The translations under genes were made by a program, and so were the position numbers. A model generated the notes under the pieces. That model was not told the DNA's origin. It saw only the letters and a program-made list of their open reading frames with translations, and searched no databases. This document shows, one piece after another, positions 1 to 7,842 of a stretch of 21,496 nucleotides of DNA (its first letter is position 1; the number at the start of each line of letters is the position of its first letter). Origin of the DNA: an uncultured Campylobacter sp. (GTDB taxonomy: Bacteria; Campylobacterota; Campylobacteria; Campylobacterales; Campylobacteraceae); assembly GCF_937973075.1 (NCBI RefSeq), contig NZ_CALBWL010000072.1:1-21496 (forward strand), given 5' to 3'.

Positions 1-66
1 CCCCCTTAAAATCCCCCAACCCCTGGCACGCTCAAGGGGCGAGCCTTACGGCTCGCGTTAAATTCT
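1..66. repeat. intergenic C-rich/hairpin repeat, copy 1 (cut by window edge)
   Basis: Three C-tracts (C5, C5, C4) are followed by ACGCT, AAGGGGC (34-40), a perfect 7-bp hairpin (GCGAGCC 39-45, loop TTAC, GGCTCGC 50-56) and TAAATTCT (59-66). The same order of elements occurs at 13343-13416, where the stem has a different sequence. The left end may be missing because the window starts here. Confidence 0.55.
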
Positions 67-211
67 TTTTATTGCGGCTTGCGCCGCATAAAATTTTAGA
101 ATTTAAAATTGAGCTCTTGCGTTTTAAATTTTTAAAATCCTAAGTTTAAATTTAAAAGCTTTATAGCTTCGCGGGCGTAAAATTTAAAATCCCGCGGCGA
201 AATTCTACGTT

Positions 212-229
212 AAAAGCACCCATGCTTTT
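212..229 (-). terminator. weak candidate terminator after mutS2
   Basis: AAAAGCA (212-218), loop CCCA, TGCTTTT (223-229) form a perfect 7-bp stem about 90 bases past the mutS2 stop. Read on the minus strand it ends in TTTTAA. The stem is AT-rich and the T-run is part of it, so it would be a weak intrinsic terminator at best. Confidence 0.3.
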
Positions 230-319
230 GCAAAACCTCGGCGAAGGCATAGATGAAATGGGGCGAATTCCGCATCGTTCGCGCTGGCGTCTGAAGCGAA
301 AGGGTCTTCGAGCCTAAGT

Positions 320-2527
320 CTAAAGCGAGACGACCTTTGAGCCGAAGCCCCCTTCTGCGGGCGTGCCGTCGCGAAAGCCCTTGACGCTGGGGTGCGATTT
401 TAAAAACTCCTTGACCGCGAACGCGAGCTTGCCCGTGCCGATGCCGTGCTTGACGATGATCTCATCAAAGCCCATCACGAGGCTTTGGCTGATAAATTTA
501 TCAAGCCTGCTGATCGCTTCCTCGGCGCGCAGGCCGTGCAGATCGAGCACGAGCGACGCGGAGGCGGGCTTTTGCACCTTGATGCTGATGTTTTTTGCGG
601 GCGCGGGCGTCGCACCGCTGCGCTTTAGCTCGCTAAGCGGTACGCGCAGCCTGATACCATCGCTTAGCATCAGCGCCTGAGTTTTGCTGAGCGATAAAAT
701 TTCGCCCTTGATCTTGCCGTATTTTACGCGATCGCCCACCTTGAAGCTTTGCGGCTCCGGCGCGATAAATTCGGGCTGCTGCACGGCCCGTGCAAGCTCG
801 TTTGCGCGGTTTATGGCGCGCTGCTTTTCGCGCACGTCGCTTAGGCTCACGCTGCGTTTGGCCTCCGAAATTGCGCGGTAGTATTCGTTTTGCAGCCTTG
901 AAAGCTCGGCCTTAAGCTCGCTTTGCGCGCGCTCGCGCCGATCTTTTAGAGCTTCGCTCAGCGCATCCAGCTTCTCCTCTTTTTGCTGCGTCTGGGCTAG
1001 CTTTTGTTTTAGCTCAAGCTCTAAATTTATCGCTTTTGAGATCGCTTCGTTCAGGTTCTCTTTGTTTTCGCCGTAGTTTTTGCGCGCCGCGGCGATCAAA
1101 TTTTGCGCTATACCGTAGCGTAGCGCGGTTTCAAAGGCGTAGGATTTGCCGATCGTGCCCTTTAAAAACTCATACTTCGGCGCGCTGTTTTTCTCGTCGT
1201 AAAGCGCCGCCAGCAGCTCCACGCGCGGATCCTTCGCCAGCAGCATCGCTAGGCGCTTGTGATGGGTGGTGATGATCATTTTTACATCGCCGCTTATCAG
1301 CTGCTCGATCATCGCGCCGTATAGGCTCGCAGCCTCCTCAAAATCGGTACCCAGCTCGATCTCATCGACGCCGATTAGAATTTCTTTGCGCCCGAACAGC
1401 TTGCTAAAGGCAACCATCCTGCCTGCGAAGGTCGAGATGTCGTTTTTGGAGTTTTGCGGATCCTCCATTATGAGCTCGAACTCCTTAAAGGTGCCGATGC
1501 GGCTGCCGCTTGCGCGAATAGGCATCGGAAGGAGGTACTTAGCTAGCAGCGCCGCGCTTAGAATGCTTTTTAAAAGCATCGATTTTCCGCCCGCATTCAC
1601 GCCGGTGATGAGTAGAATTTTGCCGCAAAACTCCACGCTCACGCGCTTTGGATTTTTAAGCGCGGGGTGGGCGAAGCTGTCTAATACGATGTCGCGCGAG
1701 GGCTCAGGCAGGATGAACTCATAATCGCTCGCTCTTGCCATCGCAGCGCGCGCAATCAGCGCATCGATCTGATCAAAGGCGGCGTTTATAAATTTCAGAA
1801 AGGCTAAGCTTTTATTAAAAATCGCGCTGATCTGCTTGCAGTGCTCGAAAACAATCTGCTCTTTTTTATCCAAAATCGCGCTTTGAGCGGACTTCAGAGC
1901 CGCGATCGCATCGGGCAGCACGTAAAAATAGCCTCCGCTTGAGCGCGCTACGACGCTGCCTTTTAGCACGTGATTAAAGCCGCCGCGCACCAGTAGGGCT
2001 TCGGTGTCGCTTATGTAGTGGATCTGCGTGTCGGCGAGATAGGGCGAAAGAGCTTTGGAATAAATCAGCCTTTTTAGCGTCTGCTCGATCTCGTCACGCT
2101 TTATCTTAAACGCCTCGTTCAGCGCGCCGAAGCGCTCGTCTATCGCGTCGCGAAAGCCGCCCTGATCGTCGAAATAATCCTTTAATTGCGCGATGGGCTC
2201 TGGAATTTCGATCTTTGCAAGCCAAGCGGCGAGTTTGCCCTCAAAAGGCTGCTTTTTGAGATACAAAAAATATCGGATGATCTTGCTAAACTCGTAAATT
2301 TCGCTGATATGAAGCACGCCGTGCTTTGAGATACGCATCAGAGCGTCGTCTAGGTTCGCGACGCTCTCGCACTGCGCGAGATCAAATTTCGTAAGCTCTG
2401 AAATTTTTTCAAAATTTAGCTTACTATCGCCGCTTAAAAACAGCGGCTTTTCGCGCGCCAAAAAGCTTTTAAATTTGGCTAGATACTCGCTCAGATCGAG
2501 GCGCGTAAAGAGTTCGTCACTGATCAT
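320..2527 (-). CDS. mutS2: MutS2-family ATPase/endonuclease with C-terminal Smr domain
   Basis: Protein of 735 aa. Clear MutS2 architecture: N-terminal helical core, MutS-type ATPase with Walker A GVNAGGKS (residues 309-316), STFAGRM loop (365-371), Walker B ILIGVDE (about 383-389), TTHH motif (420-423), a charged coiled coil (about 490-585), a small KOW-like beta segment (about 595-632) and a C-terminal Smr nuclease domain with LDLHG (661-665) and HGIGTGKL (694-701). Known MutS2 proteins suppress recombination (shown in H. pylori) or split collided ribosomes (B. subtilis); they do not do mismatch repair. The frame stays open upstream to 2578, but I chose the ATG at 2527: it follows AAAGAG at SD distance and the protein begins MISDELF. 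It overlaps the end of the upstream gene by 11 bp, so it is probably translated together with it. The order murC - membrane protein - mutS2 matches C. jejuni Cj1054c-Cj1052c (from memory). Confidence 0.93.
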   Translation of the reverse strand: MISDELFTRLDLSEYLAKFKSFLAREKPLFLSGDSKLNFEKISELTKFDLAQCESVANLDDALMRISKHGVLHISEIYEFSKIIRYFLYLKKQPFEGKLAAWLAKIEIPEPIAQLKDYFDDQGGFRDAIDERFGALNEAFKIKRDEIEQTLKRLIYSKALSPYLADTQIHYISDTEALLVRGGFNHVLKGSVVARSSGGYFYVLPDAIAALKSAQSAILDKKEQIVFEHCKQISAIFNKSLAFLKFINAAFDQIDALIARAAMARASDYEFILPEPSRDIVLDSFAHPALKNPKRVSVEFCGKILLITGVNAGGKSMLLKSILSAALLAKYLLPMPIRASGSRIGTFKEFELIMEDPQNSKNDISTFAGRMVAFSKLFGRKEILIGVDEIELGTDFEEAASLYGAMIEQLISGDVKMIITTHHKRLAMLLAKDPRVELLAALYDEKNSAPKYEFLKGTIGKSYAFETALRYGIAQNLIAAARKNYGENKENLNEAISKAINLELELKQKLAQTQQKEEKLDALSEALKDRRERAQSELKAELSRLQNEYYRAISEAKRSVSLSDVREKQRAINRANELARAVQQPEFIAPEPQSFKVGDRVKYGKIKGEILSLSKTQALMLSDGIRLRVPLSELKRSGATPAPAKNISIKVQKPASASLVLDLHGLRAEEAISRLDKFISQSLVMGFDEIIVKHGIGTGKLAFAVKEFLKSHPSVKGFRDGTPAEGGFGSKVVSL

Positions 2528-3347
2528 AAACGCACTCTTTGATCTTGTAGGTTTTGCCCTTAAACTCCGCGCCCGCACTTTTTTTAGCGATGAAAGCGCC
2601 CAGTGAAAAGGAGTAGGTGAAGTTTTCTCGCGTTACGATCTGCGCGGAGGCTTGCATGGAATTTTGCTCGGCTGCGTTAAAATTCTGCGCGGAGCTTTGC
2701 GGATCAGAGGTTTGCGTATCGTCTCGTTGCACGGAATTTTGTGAGGCAGAGCTTCGCGTACTTCCTTGGCTCGCGGAATTTTGCTGCATGCGGTTCTGCG
2801 TATCGTTCTGCTGCGTAAAATTTTGCGAAGCTACGTCTAAATTTTGAGTAGAATTTTGAGATTTAAAATTTTGTCCAGGCTCTGCGGAATTCTGCAAAGT
2901 AGGGCTTTGTGCGGAATTTTGTCCGTCCGAGACGGCGCCGTTTATTTGTGCAGCGGAAGTATGCTCGTTCGTTTGCGCGGTTGAACTTTGAGCGGCGGAA
3001 GCGGCCTTGTCCTGCGCGTTTAAATTTACTTCGTCCTCTTGCGCGCCCAAATTTTTCGCATCCACGCCGTGTTTTTCGGGAGAGGAATTTGCCGCGTCGC
3101 GTGTTTCAGAAGCGAAATTTATCGCGCCGCCGCATCTTAATCTGGCGCCTGCGTTAAATTTAAACACCATCTCCTCCTCAAGCTTGGCGGAGCGCTCGCT
3201 CGCGCTTTCGTAAAAATACGCCCCCGCGCACAGCAGCACGATCAGCGCCGTGGCGATGATTTTAGCCCTTTTGCTTAAAATTTCGTCCCGCACGAAAAAG
3301 ATCGCCGCGATAAATAAAAATGCGAAAATAAACACCAAAAATCTCAA
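2517..3347 (-). CDS. two-helix membrane protein with Q/N/S-rich insert (Cj1053c-like by position)
   Basis: 276 aa, function unknown. Two hydrophobic helices lie at residues 2-19 and 28-46, then a short conserved-looking stretch (FNAGARLRCGG, 64-74), a long low-complexity region (about 80-236) rich in Q, N, S, A and T with many QNS/QNF units, and a folded-looking tail (237-276: ENFTYSFSLGAFIAKK...IKEC). By position it corresponds to C. jejuni Cj1053c, a much smaller membrane protein as I recall, so the low-complexity region looks like an insert that splits a C-terminal domain. Start is TTG at 3347, supported by AAGGA at 3355-3359 with a 6-nt spacer and by the immediate membrane helix. It lies 61 bp after murC and overlaps mutS2 by 11 bp. 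The insert DNA repeats GGAATTTTG-like words. Confidence 0.75.
   Translation of the reverse strand: MRFLVFIFAFLFIAAIFFVRDEILSKRAKIIATALIVLLCAGAYFYESASERSAKLEEEMVFKFNAGARLRCGGAINFASETRDAANSSPEKHGVDAKNLGAQEDEVNLNAQDKAASAAQSSTAQTNEHTSAAQINGAVSDGQNSAQSPTLQNSAEPGQNFKSQNSTQNLDVASQNFTQQNDTQNRMQQNSASQGSTRSSASQNSVQRDDTQTSDPQSSAQNFNAAEQNSMQASAQIVTRENFTYSFSLGAFIAKKSAGAEFKGKTYKIKECVYDQ
2640..3110 (-). repeat. degenerate QNS-coding repeat region inside membrane-protein gene
   Basis: Coding DNA for residues about 80-236. On the plus strand it contains many copies of GGAATTTTG, AAAATTTTG and similar words, with variable GC-rich spacers. Read on the coding strand these give QNS, QNF and QNST units. The repeats are imperfect in spacing and sequence, so this is a degenerate repeat field, not a clean tandem array. 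Confidence 0.6.
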
Positions 3348-3408
3348 ATTTTATCCTTGTCCGCCCGTAGCGGAGTTTGTCTAATAAATTCGGCGAGAGT
3401 TTTCAAGC

Positions 3409-4716
3409 TTAAAATTCTCCGCGCAGCTGATAGGTGATGTCGCCTGCGCCAAATCCGATCACGAGCCCGTCGTTTATGATGTGGCGGACGCCGAAAATAT
3501 CGCTAAATTCTATCCTCTCGCCGTTTCTAAAGACCCGCTCGGTAAATAGCGCTCCGAGCCCCTTAAATTCCTCTTTCAGATCGATGCCGTTACTTGGCTC
3601 GCCCGCGGCGTAAACGGGTAGCACCACGAGCTCTTCTACGCCCGCAAAGCACTCTTTAAAGGCGTTTAAATTCGCCTTAAGCCTACTGAAGCGGTGCGGC
3701 TGAAAGATCGCCGTGATCTTGCTAAGCCCTAGCAGGCTAGCGTATTCGCGCGCGCTTTGCAGTGTCGCTCTGATCTCGGTGGGGTGGTGGCCATAGTCGT
3801 CGATGAGCACGAAGCTAGGAGTGGCGCACAGGATGTCGAAGCGCTTTTTGATCCCTTTGTAATTTAGCAAATTTTTACGGATCTGCTCTAGCCCTGTCTC
3901 GCACGCAGCGGCTAGGATCGCTAGCGACGCATCGATCGCGATGTGTCTTCCGAGCCCGTAAACCTCGAAGCGTCCGAGCTCTTTTAGATTAAAGCTCATA
4001 AACGGCTGATGATCGCGTAGCAGCACCTTCAGATCCGTTATGTCGCGCGAAGGAAATAGCTTGATACAGCCGAGCTTGATGGAGCTTAAAAACTCATCCT
4101 CGGCGTTTATCACGCGGATCTTGGCGCGCTCCAAAAAGCCGCGATACGCCGCGTGAAATTTATCCAAATCGTTGTCGTAATGATCCATATGCTCGGGCTC
4201 GGCGTTGGTCACGACCGCGACGTAGGGGTTGGAATTTAAAAAGCTCGAATCGCTCTCATCGGCTTCGAAGATGATGTTTTCGCTGTTTTCGTACTTCATA
4301 TTCGAGCCGAACTGCTTGGAGATTGCGCCGATGATAACCGAGCCGTCTATCAGCGCCGAGGTTATTGCGCTCGTGGTGCTTTTGCCGTGCGCGCCGGCAA
4401 CTGCGAAGACGCGCTTGTCTTTTAGCACGAAGGGCAGGGCCTCCTTGCGCGAGAGGCAGACGATCCCCTTTTTGCGTGCGGCTTGTAGCTCGACATTGTC
4501 CTCTTTGATCGCAGCGGAGTAGATGACGATCTCCTGATCTTTGATCGCCGAAGCGTCGTGCGGCGTGATGATCTCCATGCCGTCCGCTCTTAGCTTGTAG
4601 GTCGTCTCACTCTCTTTGATATCAGAGCCTGAGATGATAAAATTTTTCTCGTGTAAAAATCTCGCTAGCGCGGAGATGCCTATGCCGCCGATGCCGATAA
4701 AATGAACCTTTTTCAC
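3409..4716 (-). CDS. murC: UDP-N-acetylmuramate--L-alanine ligase
   Basis: 435 aa, close to the usual epsilonproteobacterial MurC length. Catalyses the ATP-dependent addition of L-alanine to UDP-MurNAc, the first amino acid of the peptidoglycan stem peptide, in the cytoplasm. Visible signatures: N-terminal Rossmann glycine motif HFIGIGGIGISALA (5-18); Mur-ligase ATP loop GAHGKSTT (108-115); AEPEHMDHYDND in the central domain; DDYGHHPTEI (about 306-315), typical of MurC; and a C-terminal Mur ligase domain. Start is GTG at 4716, with AAGGA at 4724-4728 at normal distance, and the first residues MKKVHFIG fit the family. First gene of the murC - membrane protein - mutS2 run. A 16-bp inverted repeat sits about 32 bp upstream. 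Confidence 0.95.
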   Translation of the reverse strand: MKKVHFIGIGGIGISALARFLHEKNFIISGSDIKESETTYKLRADGMEIITPHDASAIKDQEIVIYSAAIKEDNVELQAARKKGIVCLSRKEALPFVLKDKRVFAVAGAHGKSTTSAITSALIDGSVIIGAISKQFGSNMKYENSENIIFEADESDSSFLNSNPYVAVVTNAEPEHMDHYDNDLDKFHAAYRGFLERAKIRVINAEDEFLSSIKLGCIKLFPSRDITDLKVLLRDHQPFMSFNLKELGRFEVYGLGRHIAIDASLAILAAACETGLEQIRKNLLNYKGIKKRFDILCATPSFVLIDDYGHHPTEIRATLQSAREYASLLGLSKITAIFQPHRFSRLKANLNAFKECFAGVEELVVLPVYAAGEPSNGIDLKEEFKGLGALFTERVFRNGERIEFSDIFGVRHIINDGLVIGFGAGDITYQLRGEF

Positions 4717-5237
4717 CTTTGTCCTTAAATAATATAATAGAAAATTGCGTTTAAATTTTTAAATCCCGCTTGCGCCGGCGAAATTTAAAAATTTAAACCG
4801 TTTTGCGCGCCTTGAAAAGCGCCTTTAAATTTTACGAGCTCGCAGCGTCGTGCAACCTCGTCTCGCTACTTTCGAAAGCGCTTTTAAAATTTGAGCGCTC
4901 GAAATTTGCCGTTTTGAATTTCGCCTTTTAAAATTTAGCGTCCGAAATTCCGCGCTCAAATCCGCTTTGAAACGGAGCGCTTAAAATTTTACGGCTCAAA
5001 CTCGCCGTTAAAGCTCGCAGCGAGCGAGAAGCTGTTTGCCGCCGTACCTGCCGCATCGTATTGTGCACCGAAGCCGCGTAAATTTTAATAAATTTCATCG
5101 CGTTCATCGCGCGTCCATTATTTAAATTTAACGTCTGAAATTTCACCGCTTAGGCTCTGCGCAAAGCCTATTTGCCGCTTTATGCTTTAAATTTAGCCCA
5201 TAAATTTAGCCGCTAAATTTAAAATTTCGTCAAAATT
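4717..5237. other. non-coding region of AT words between recR and murC
   Basis: About 520 bases with no convincing gene. A 72-codon open frame on the minus strand (4928-5146) has no SD and no recognisable content. The DNA alternates AAATTT/AAATTTTA words with short GC-rich pieces (GCGCTC, CGCCG, GCGAGC). It includes a 16-bp perfect inverted repeat at 4749-4798 and probably the murC promoter between 4729 and 4748. Confidence 0.65.
4749..4798. repeat. 16-bp perfect inverted repeat upstream of murC
   Basis: The left arm 4749-4764 (GTTTAAATTTTTAAAT) is the exact reverse complement of the right arm 4783-4798. The 18-base centre holds an inner CGC/GCG pairing (4767-4769 with 4778-4780). It starts about 32 bp upstream of the murC start, where it would overlap or flank the promoter. 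No U-run follows on either strand, so it does not look like a standard intrinsic terminator. Confidence 0.7.
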
Positions 5238-5807
5238 TTAAATATCGGTGCGCCCGTTGATCGCCTTTATTAGCGAGAGCATATCGACATTGTCTAAGCT
5301 CACGCCCGTAGGCACGCCCTGAGCGAGCTTGGTAAATTTCAAACCTAGATCCGCGAGCTTGTCCTCGACGTAGAGCATGATCCCGTCGGAGTTGATGCCG
5401 GGCGTCAGCGCAAATATCAGCTCGCTTGCGCCGTTTTGCTCCACCATGTCGCGCAGCGCCGCGATTTTATCTTCGTCGGCGGCGTCTAGCACGAAGTAGC
5501 GGCCGTTGTAAATTTTATTGCTCTCTAAAATAAAGATATCTTTTGGGTTTTCGACGATGCAAATTTTATCGCTTTCGCGCTCGTCGTCGGCGCAGTATTC
5601 GCAGATCTCGCCCTCGCATACCGCACCGCAGATGCGGCATCTGTGCAGTCCACGCACCGCCTCCTCGATATTGTGCGCTAAATTTAGCCCCAGAAAGGAG
5701 TTTTGCACGCTTACGTAGTACGCAAAGCGCAGGGCGGATTTTTTGCCCACGCCGGGAAGCTTTTCAAAGCTTGCAACGAGCTCTTCGAACCTGTCTGTGC
5801 CGCTCAT
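5238..5807 (-). CDS. recR: recombination mediator protein RecR
   Basis: 189 aa, the usual length in Campylobacter. RecR helps load RecA at gapped DNA (RecFOR pathway). Visible features: N-terminal helix-hairpin-helix LPGVGKKSALRFAYY (17-31); C4 zinc finger C57-x2-C60-x8-C69-x2-C72; Toprim domain starting ICIVENPKDI (82-91) and running through the ALTPG segment; and the C-terminal GVPTG motif. The ATG at 5807 overlaps the racS stop as ATGA, so translation is probably coupled to racS; AAGGG lies just upstream. Position after racRS matches C. jejuni Cj1263 (from memory). Nothing appears broken. Confidence 0.95.
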   Translation of the reverse strand: MSGTDRFEELVASFEKLPGVGKKSALRFAYYVSVQNSFLGLNLAHNIEEAVRGLHRCRICGAVCEGEICEYCADDERESDKICIVENPKDIFILESNKIYNGRYFVLDAADEDKIAALRDMVEQNGASELIFALTPGINSDGIMLYVEDKLADLGLKFTKLAQGVPTGVSLDNVDMLSLIKAINGRTDI

Positions 5808-7045
5808 ATGGCGCCCTTCGGCGAAAAGACGATCGAGAAGTAGTGTGTGCCGTCGCTGTAATTGTACTCGAAGCGGAATTTATGCAGCTCGCAAATTTTA
5901 TCGATGATGTAGAGTCCCAGCCCCATGCCGGTGGCTTTCTCGTCTTTATTTCTAATAAAGGCTTGCTTATAGTGCTCGAATGACTTCGCAAGCGCTGCGC
6001 CGCGGTTGGCGACGCTTACTTTGTTTTCATCGCAGATGATGCGGACTTTTTTATCGCTGGAGTATTTTAGGGCGTTATCGATTAAATTTTTAATCGCTAG
6101 CGCAAATAGCCCGAAATCCACGTTTATCACCGCATCGCACTCGATATCCGTGCTGATGAGCTCGTCCCAGTTATCGAGCATCGACATATCTTTTACTTGC
6201 TCTAAAATGAGGCTGAAATGATAATCCTGATAGTTGAGCGAGTAGCTTTTTGAGAGCAGTTGCTCGATTTTGGCAAACTCGTTGATTAAAATTTCAAGTC
6301 GCTCGAAGACATTTACGAGCCGCTCTTTTTGCGTTTCGTCATCTAGCATTTCGGTGATGAGCCTGCCCTTGCCGATCGGGGTTTTAAGCTCATGCATGAT
6401 GGTGCGTAAAAATAGCTGGCGCGAGCGAATGAGCTCTTGAATTTTAGCAATCGCGTTGTTAAATTCCTGCGCGACTTGCCCGATCTCATCCTCGCTATGC
6501 GTGGCGGCTAAATTTACGTCCAAGTTGCCCTGGGCGAATTTTTTGATATTTTTGCTTAGTTTTTTTAGTGGCGTGAAGCTTCGCACTATCGATAGATAAA
6601 GTGAGATCAAAACCGCCATCGTAAGCAAAAACCCGACCCAAAGCGGATCGTTTAAATTCTTCGTGCCAAGGCTTTCGAAAACCACGACGAAAGAGTTGTT
6701 TTTTATATTTAAAAACAGCGAATTATTATACTCGACCGAGCTAAACTCGCCAATAGAGGTGTCTTGAACGAAAAAAATTTTACCGCTCGTGATGATGTTT
6801 TGGATGATATTTTTGTCTTTTACAAGCTCCAAGCCATAGCTGGAGAAGTAGCGCTCAATATCGCTGGGAGGTGCATTACGCTTGTATAGCTCAAGTAGAT
6901 TATTGACCGCGTTTATTTGATTAGCCTGCATGCTACCTAGGGCTCTATTCATCTGCATCCGTGCGAACGTGATAAAAAGCACGCAGACTAAGATGATCGC
7001 GATTACAAAAAAAACCGAAATTTTAGTGATTAAGGAGTGCTTCAT
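5804..7045 (-). CDS. racS: sensor histidine kinase RacS (ArsS-type)
   Basis: 413 aa. Inner-membrane sensor of the RacR/RacS two-component system, which in C. jejuni affects colonisation, temperature response and fumarate use under low oxygen. Domains: membrane helix 1 (about 8-28); periplasmic sensor of roughly 107 residues without clear motif; helix 2 (about 136-155); HAMP-like linker (about 156-207); H-box TIMHELKTP with phospho-acceptor H218; N-box IKNLIDNALKY (318-328); and G-box GMGLGL (373-378). Starts at ATG 7045, overlapping the racR stop by 4 bp (ATGA), and its own stop overlaps recR in the same way, so the three genes form one coupled operon. The name rests on synteny with dnaJ, racR and recR as well as the sequence. 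Confidence 0.9.
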   Translation of the reverse strand: MKHSLITKISVFFVIAIILVCVLFITFARMQMNRALGSMQANQINAVNNLLELYKRNAPPSDIERYFSSYGLELVKDKNIIQNIITSGKIFFVQDTSIGEFSSVEYNNSLFLNIKNNSFVVVFESLGTKNLNDPLWVGFLLTMAVLISLYLSIVRSFTPLKKLSKNIKKFAQGNLDVNLAATHSEDEIGQVAQEFNNAIAKIQELIRSRQLFLRTIMHELKTPIGKGRLITEMLDDETQKERLVNVFERLEILINEFAKIEQLLSKSYSLNYQDYHFSLILEQVKDMSMLDNWDELISTDIECDAVINVDFGLFALAIKNLIDNALKYSSDKKVRIICDENKVSVANRGAALAKSFEHYKQAFIRNKDEKATGMGLGLYIIDKICELHKFRFEYNYSDGTHYFSIVFSPKGAI

Positions 7046-7713
7046 CCGATGAGCTTGTAGCCGATACCGCGAACCGAAAAGATATGCTTAGGCGCCTTGG
7101 AACTGTCGCCTATTTTGGTGCGCAGACGCCCGATGATGACGTCTAAGCTCTTTGAATCCTTGTCTTTTAAGCTTTTGCAGTGATATACGAGCTGCTCGCG
7201 AGAGACGGAGAAGCTGTGCTGCTTGATGAGGTATTCTAAAATTTCATATTCCGCAGGCGTTAGCACGAGCGACTCCTCGCCGAAGTAAATTTCATGGCGC
7301 TTGTCGTCGATACGAAATACGCTATCCGTGGCGGTTTCTTCCTTCTCGCTAGCTTTTTTATAGCGGCGGATGAGGCTCATGATACGTGCGTGCATCTCTT
7401 TTGGATCATAAGGCTTGGGTAGATAATCGTCCGCGCCGATCTGAAGCCCCACGACGCGATCGCTCACGTCGCTTCTAGCCGAGCTGATGATTATCGGGAT
7501 GTCGTATTTTTCGCGGATCTCTTTGCAGACTTCAAGTCCGTCCATCCCGGGAAGCGTAAGATCCAAAATCAGTAGATCGTAGTTTTTGATCCCTGCGCTA
7601 ATGCCCAGATACGGGTCTTCGAAGTTTGTAACTTGGATGTTAAATTTAGCCAGATATTCGGTTAGAAGCTGTGCGAACTCGCTGTCGTCTTCTATCATCA
7701 ATACATTTATCAT
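7042..7713 (-). CDS. racR: OmpR-family response regulator RacR
   Basis: 223 aa. Receiver domain (1-118) with acidic pocket E8-D9-D10, phospho-acceptor D51 (LILDLTLPG) and conserved K100 (LPKP), followed by an OmpR/PhoB winged-helix domain ending SVRGIGYKLIG. It would be phosphorylated by RacS and act as a DNA-binding regulator. The ATG at 7713 has AAAGGA upstream. First gene of racR-racS-recR, divergent from dnaJ; the 129-bp gap contains a 15-bp palindrome and a TATAAT box facing racR, suggesting autoregulation or shared control with dnaJ (inference). Confidence 0.93.
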   Translation of the reverse strand: MINVLMIEDDSEFAQLLTEYLAKFNIQVTNFEDPYLGISAGIKNYDLLILDLTLPGMDGLEVCKEIREKYDIPIIISSARSDVSDRVVGLQIGADDYLPKPYDPKEMHARIMSLIRRYKKASEKEETATDSVFRIDDKRHEIYFGEESLVLTPAEYEILEYLIKQHSFSVSREQLVYHCKSLKDKDSKSLDVIIGRLRTKIGDSSKAPKHIFSVRGIGYKLIG

Positions 7714-7755
7714 TTTTTATCCTTTGCATCGTTGATTTGAAATTTTAAATATTAC

Positions 7756-7761
7756 ATTATA
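7756..7761 (-). promoter_or_regulatory. -10 box of the racR operon
   Basis: Perfect TATAAT when read on the minus strand, about 43 bp upstream of the racR start. The -35 zone would fall on the palindrome at 7771-7785. Epsilonproteobacterial sigma-70 promoters often lack a -35 hexamer, so only the -10 is called. Confidence 0.6.
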
Positions 7762-7770
7762 CATAAAAAT

Positions 7771-7785
7771 AGTTAAGTCTTAACT
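7771..7785. promoter_or_regulatory. 15-bp palindrome between racR and dnaJ, candidate operator
   Basis: AGTTAAG-T-CTTAACT is a perfect inverted repeat around one central base. It lies 10 bp upstream of the racR -10 box and about 20 bp upstream of the dnaJ -10 box, so a bound protein could affect both promoters. OmpR-type regulators commonly bind direct rather than inverted repeats, so RacR itself is only one candidate. Confidence 0.5.
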
Positions 7786-7805
7786 TGCGTTTTATTAAAT
7801 TTAGA

Positions 7806-7811
7806 TAAAAT
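7806..7811 (+). promoter_or_regulatory. -10 box of dnaJ
   Basis: TAAAAT (5 of 6 to TATAAT) preceded by TTTAGA, 31 bp upstream of the GTG start. This would give a 5' leader of roughly 25 bases that includes the AAGGAG ribosome site at 7831-7836. Confidence 0.45.
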
Positions 7812-7842
7812 TGCCCCTTTTGTATAGTTCAAGGAGAATTTC

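Larger units (their letters stand above)
1..319. other. non-coding region with C-rich/hairpin repeat and AT words
   Basis: No gene is supported between the window edge and the mutS2 stop codon. The first ~66 bases are a C-rich tract followed by a hairpin and match a second element at 13343-13416. A further hairpin lies at 74-87 (GCGGC-TTGC-GCCGC). From about 90 to 210 the DNA is dominated by AAATTT/AAATTTTA words mixed with GC-rich bits such as a GCGGG/CCCGC pair. This looks like the 3' side of the mutS2 transcription unit plus spacer; the real neighbour lies outside the window. Confidence 0.7.

Noticed and set aside
2528..2578. Upstream extension of mutS2 by 17 codons
   Set aside because: It lies within the end of the upstream gene, has no better ribosome site, and the ATG at 2527 fits the family's N-terminus.
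4928..5146. 72-codon minus-strand open frame between recR and murC
   Set aside because: No ribosome site, no recognisable content, and it is made of the AT-word repeats typical of the gap.
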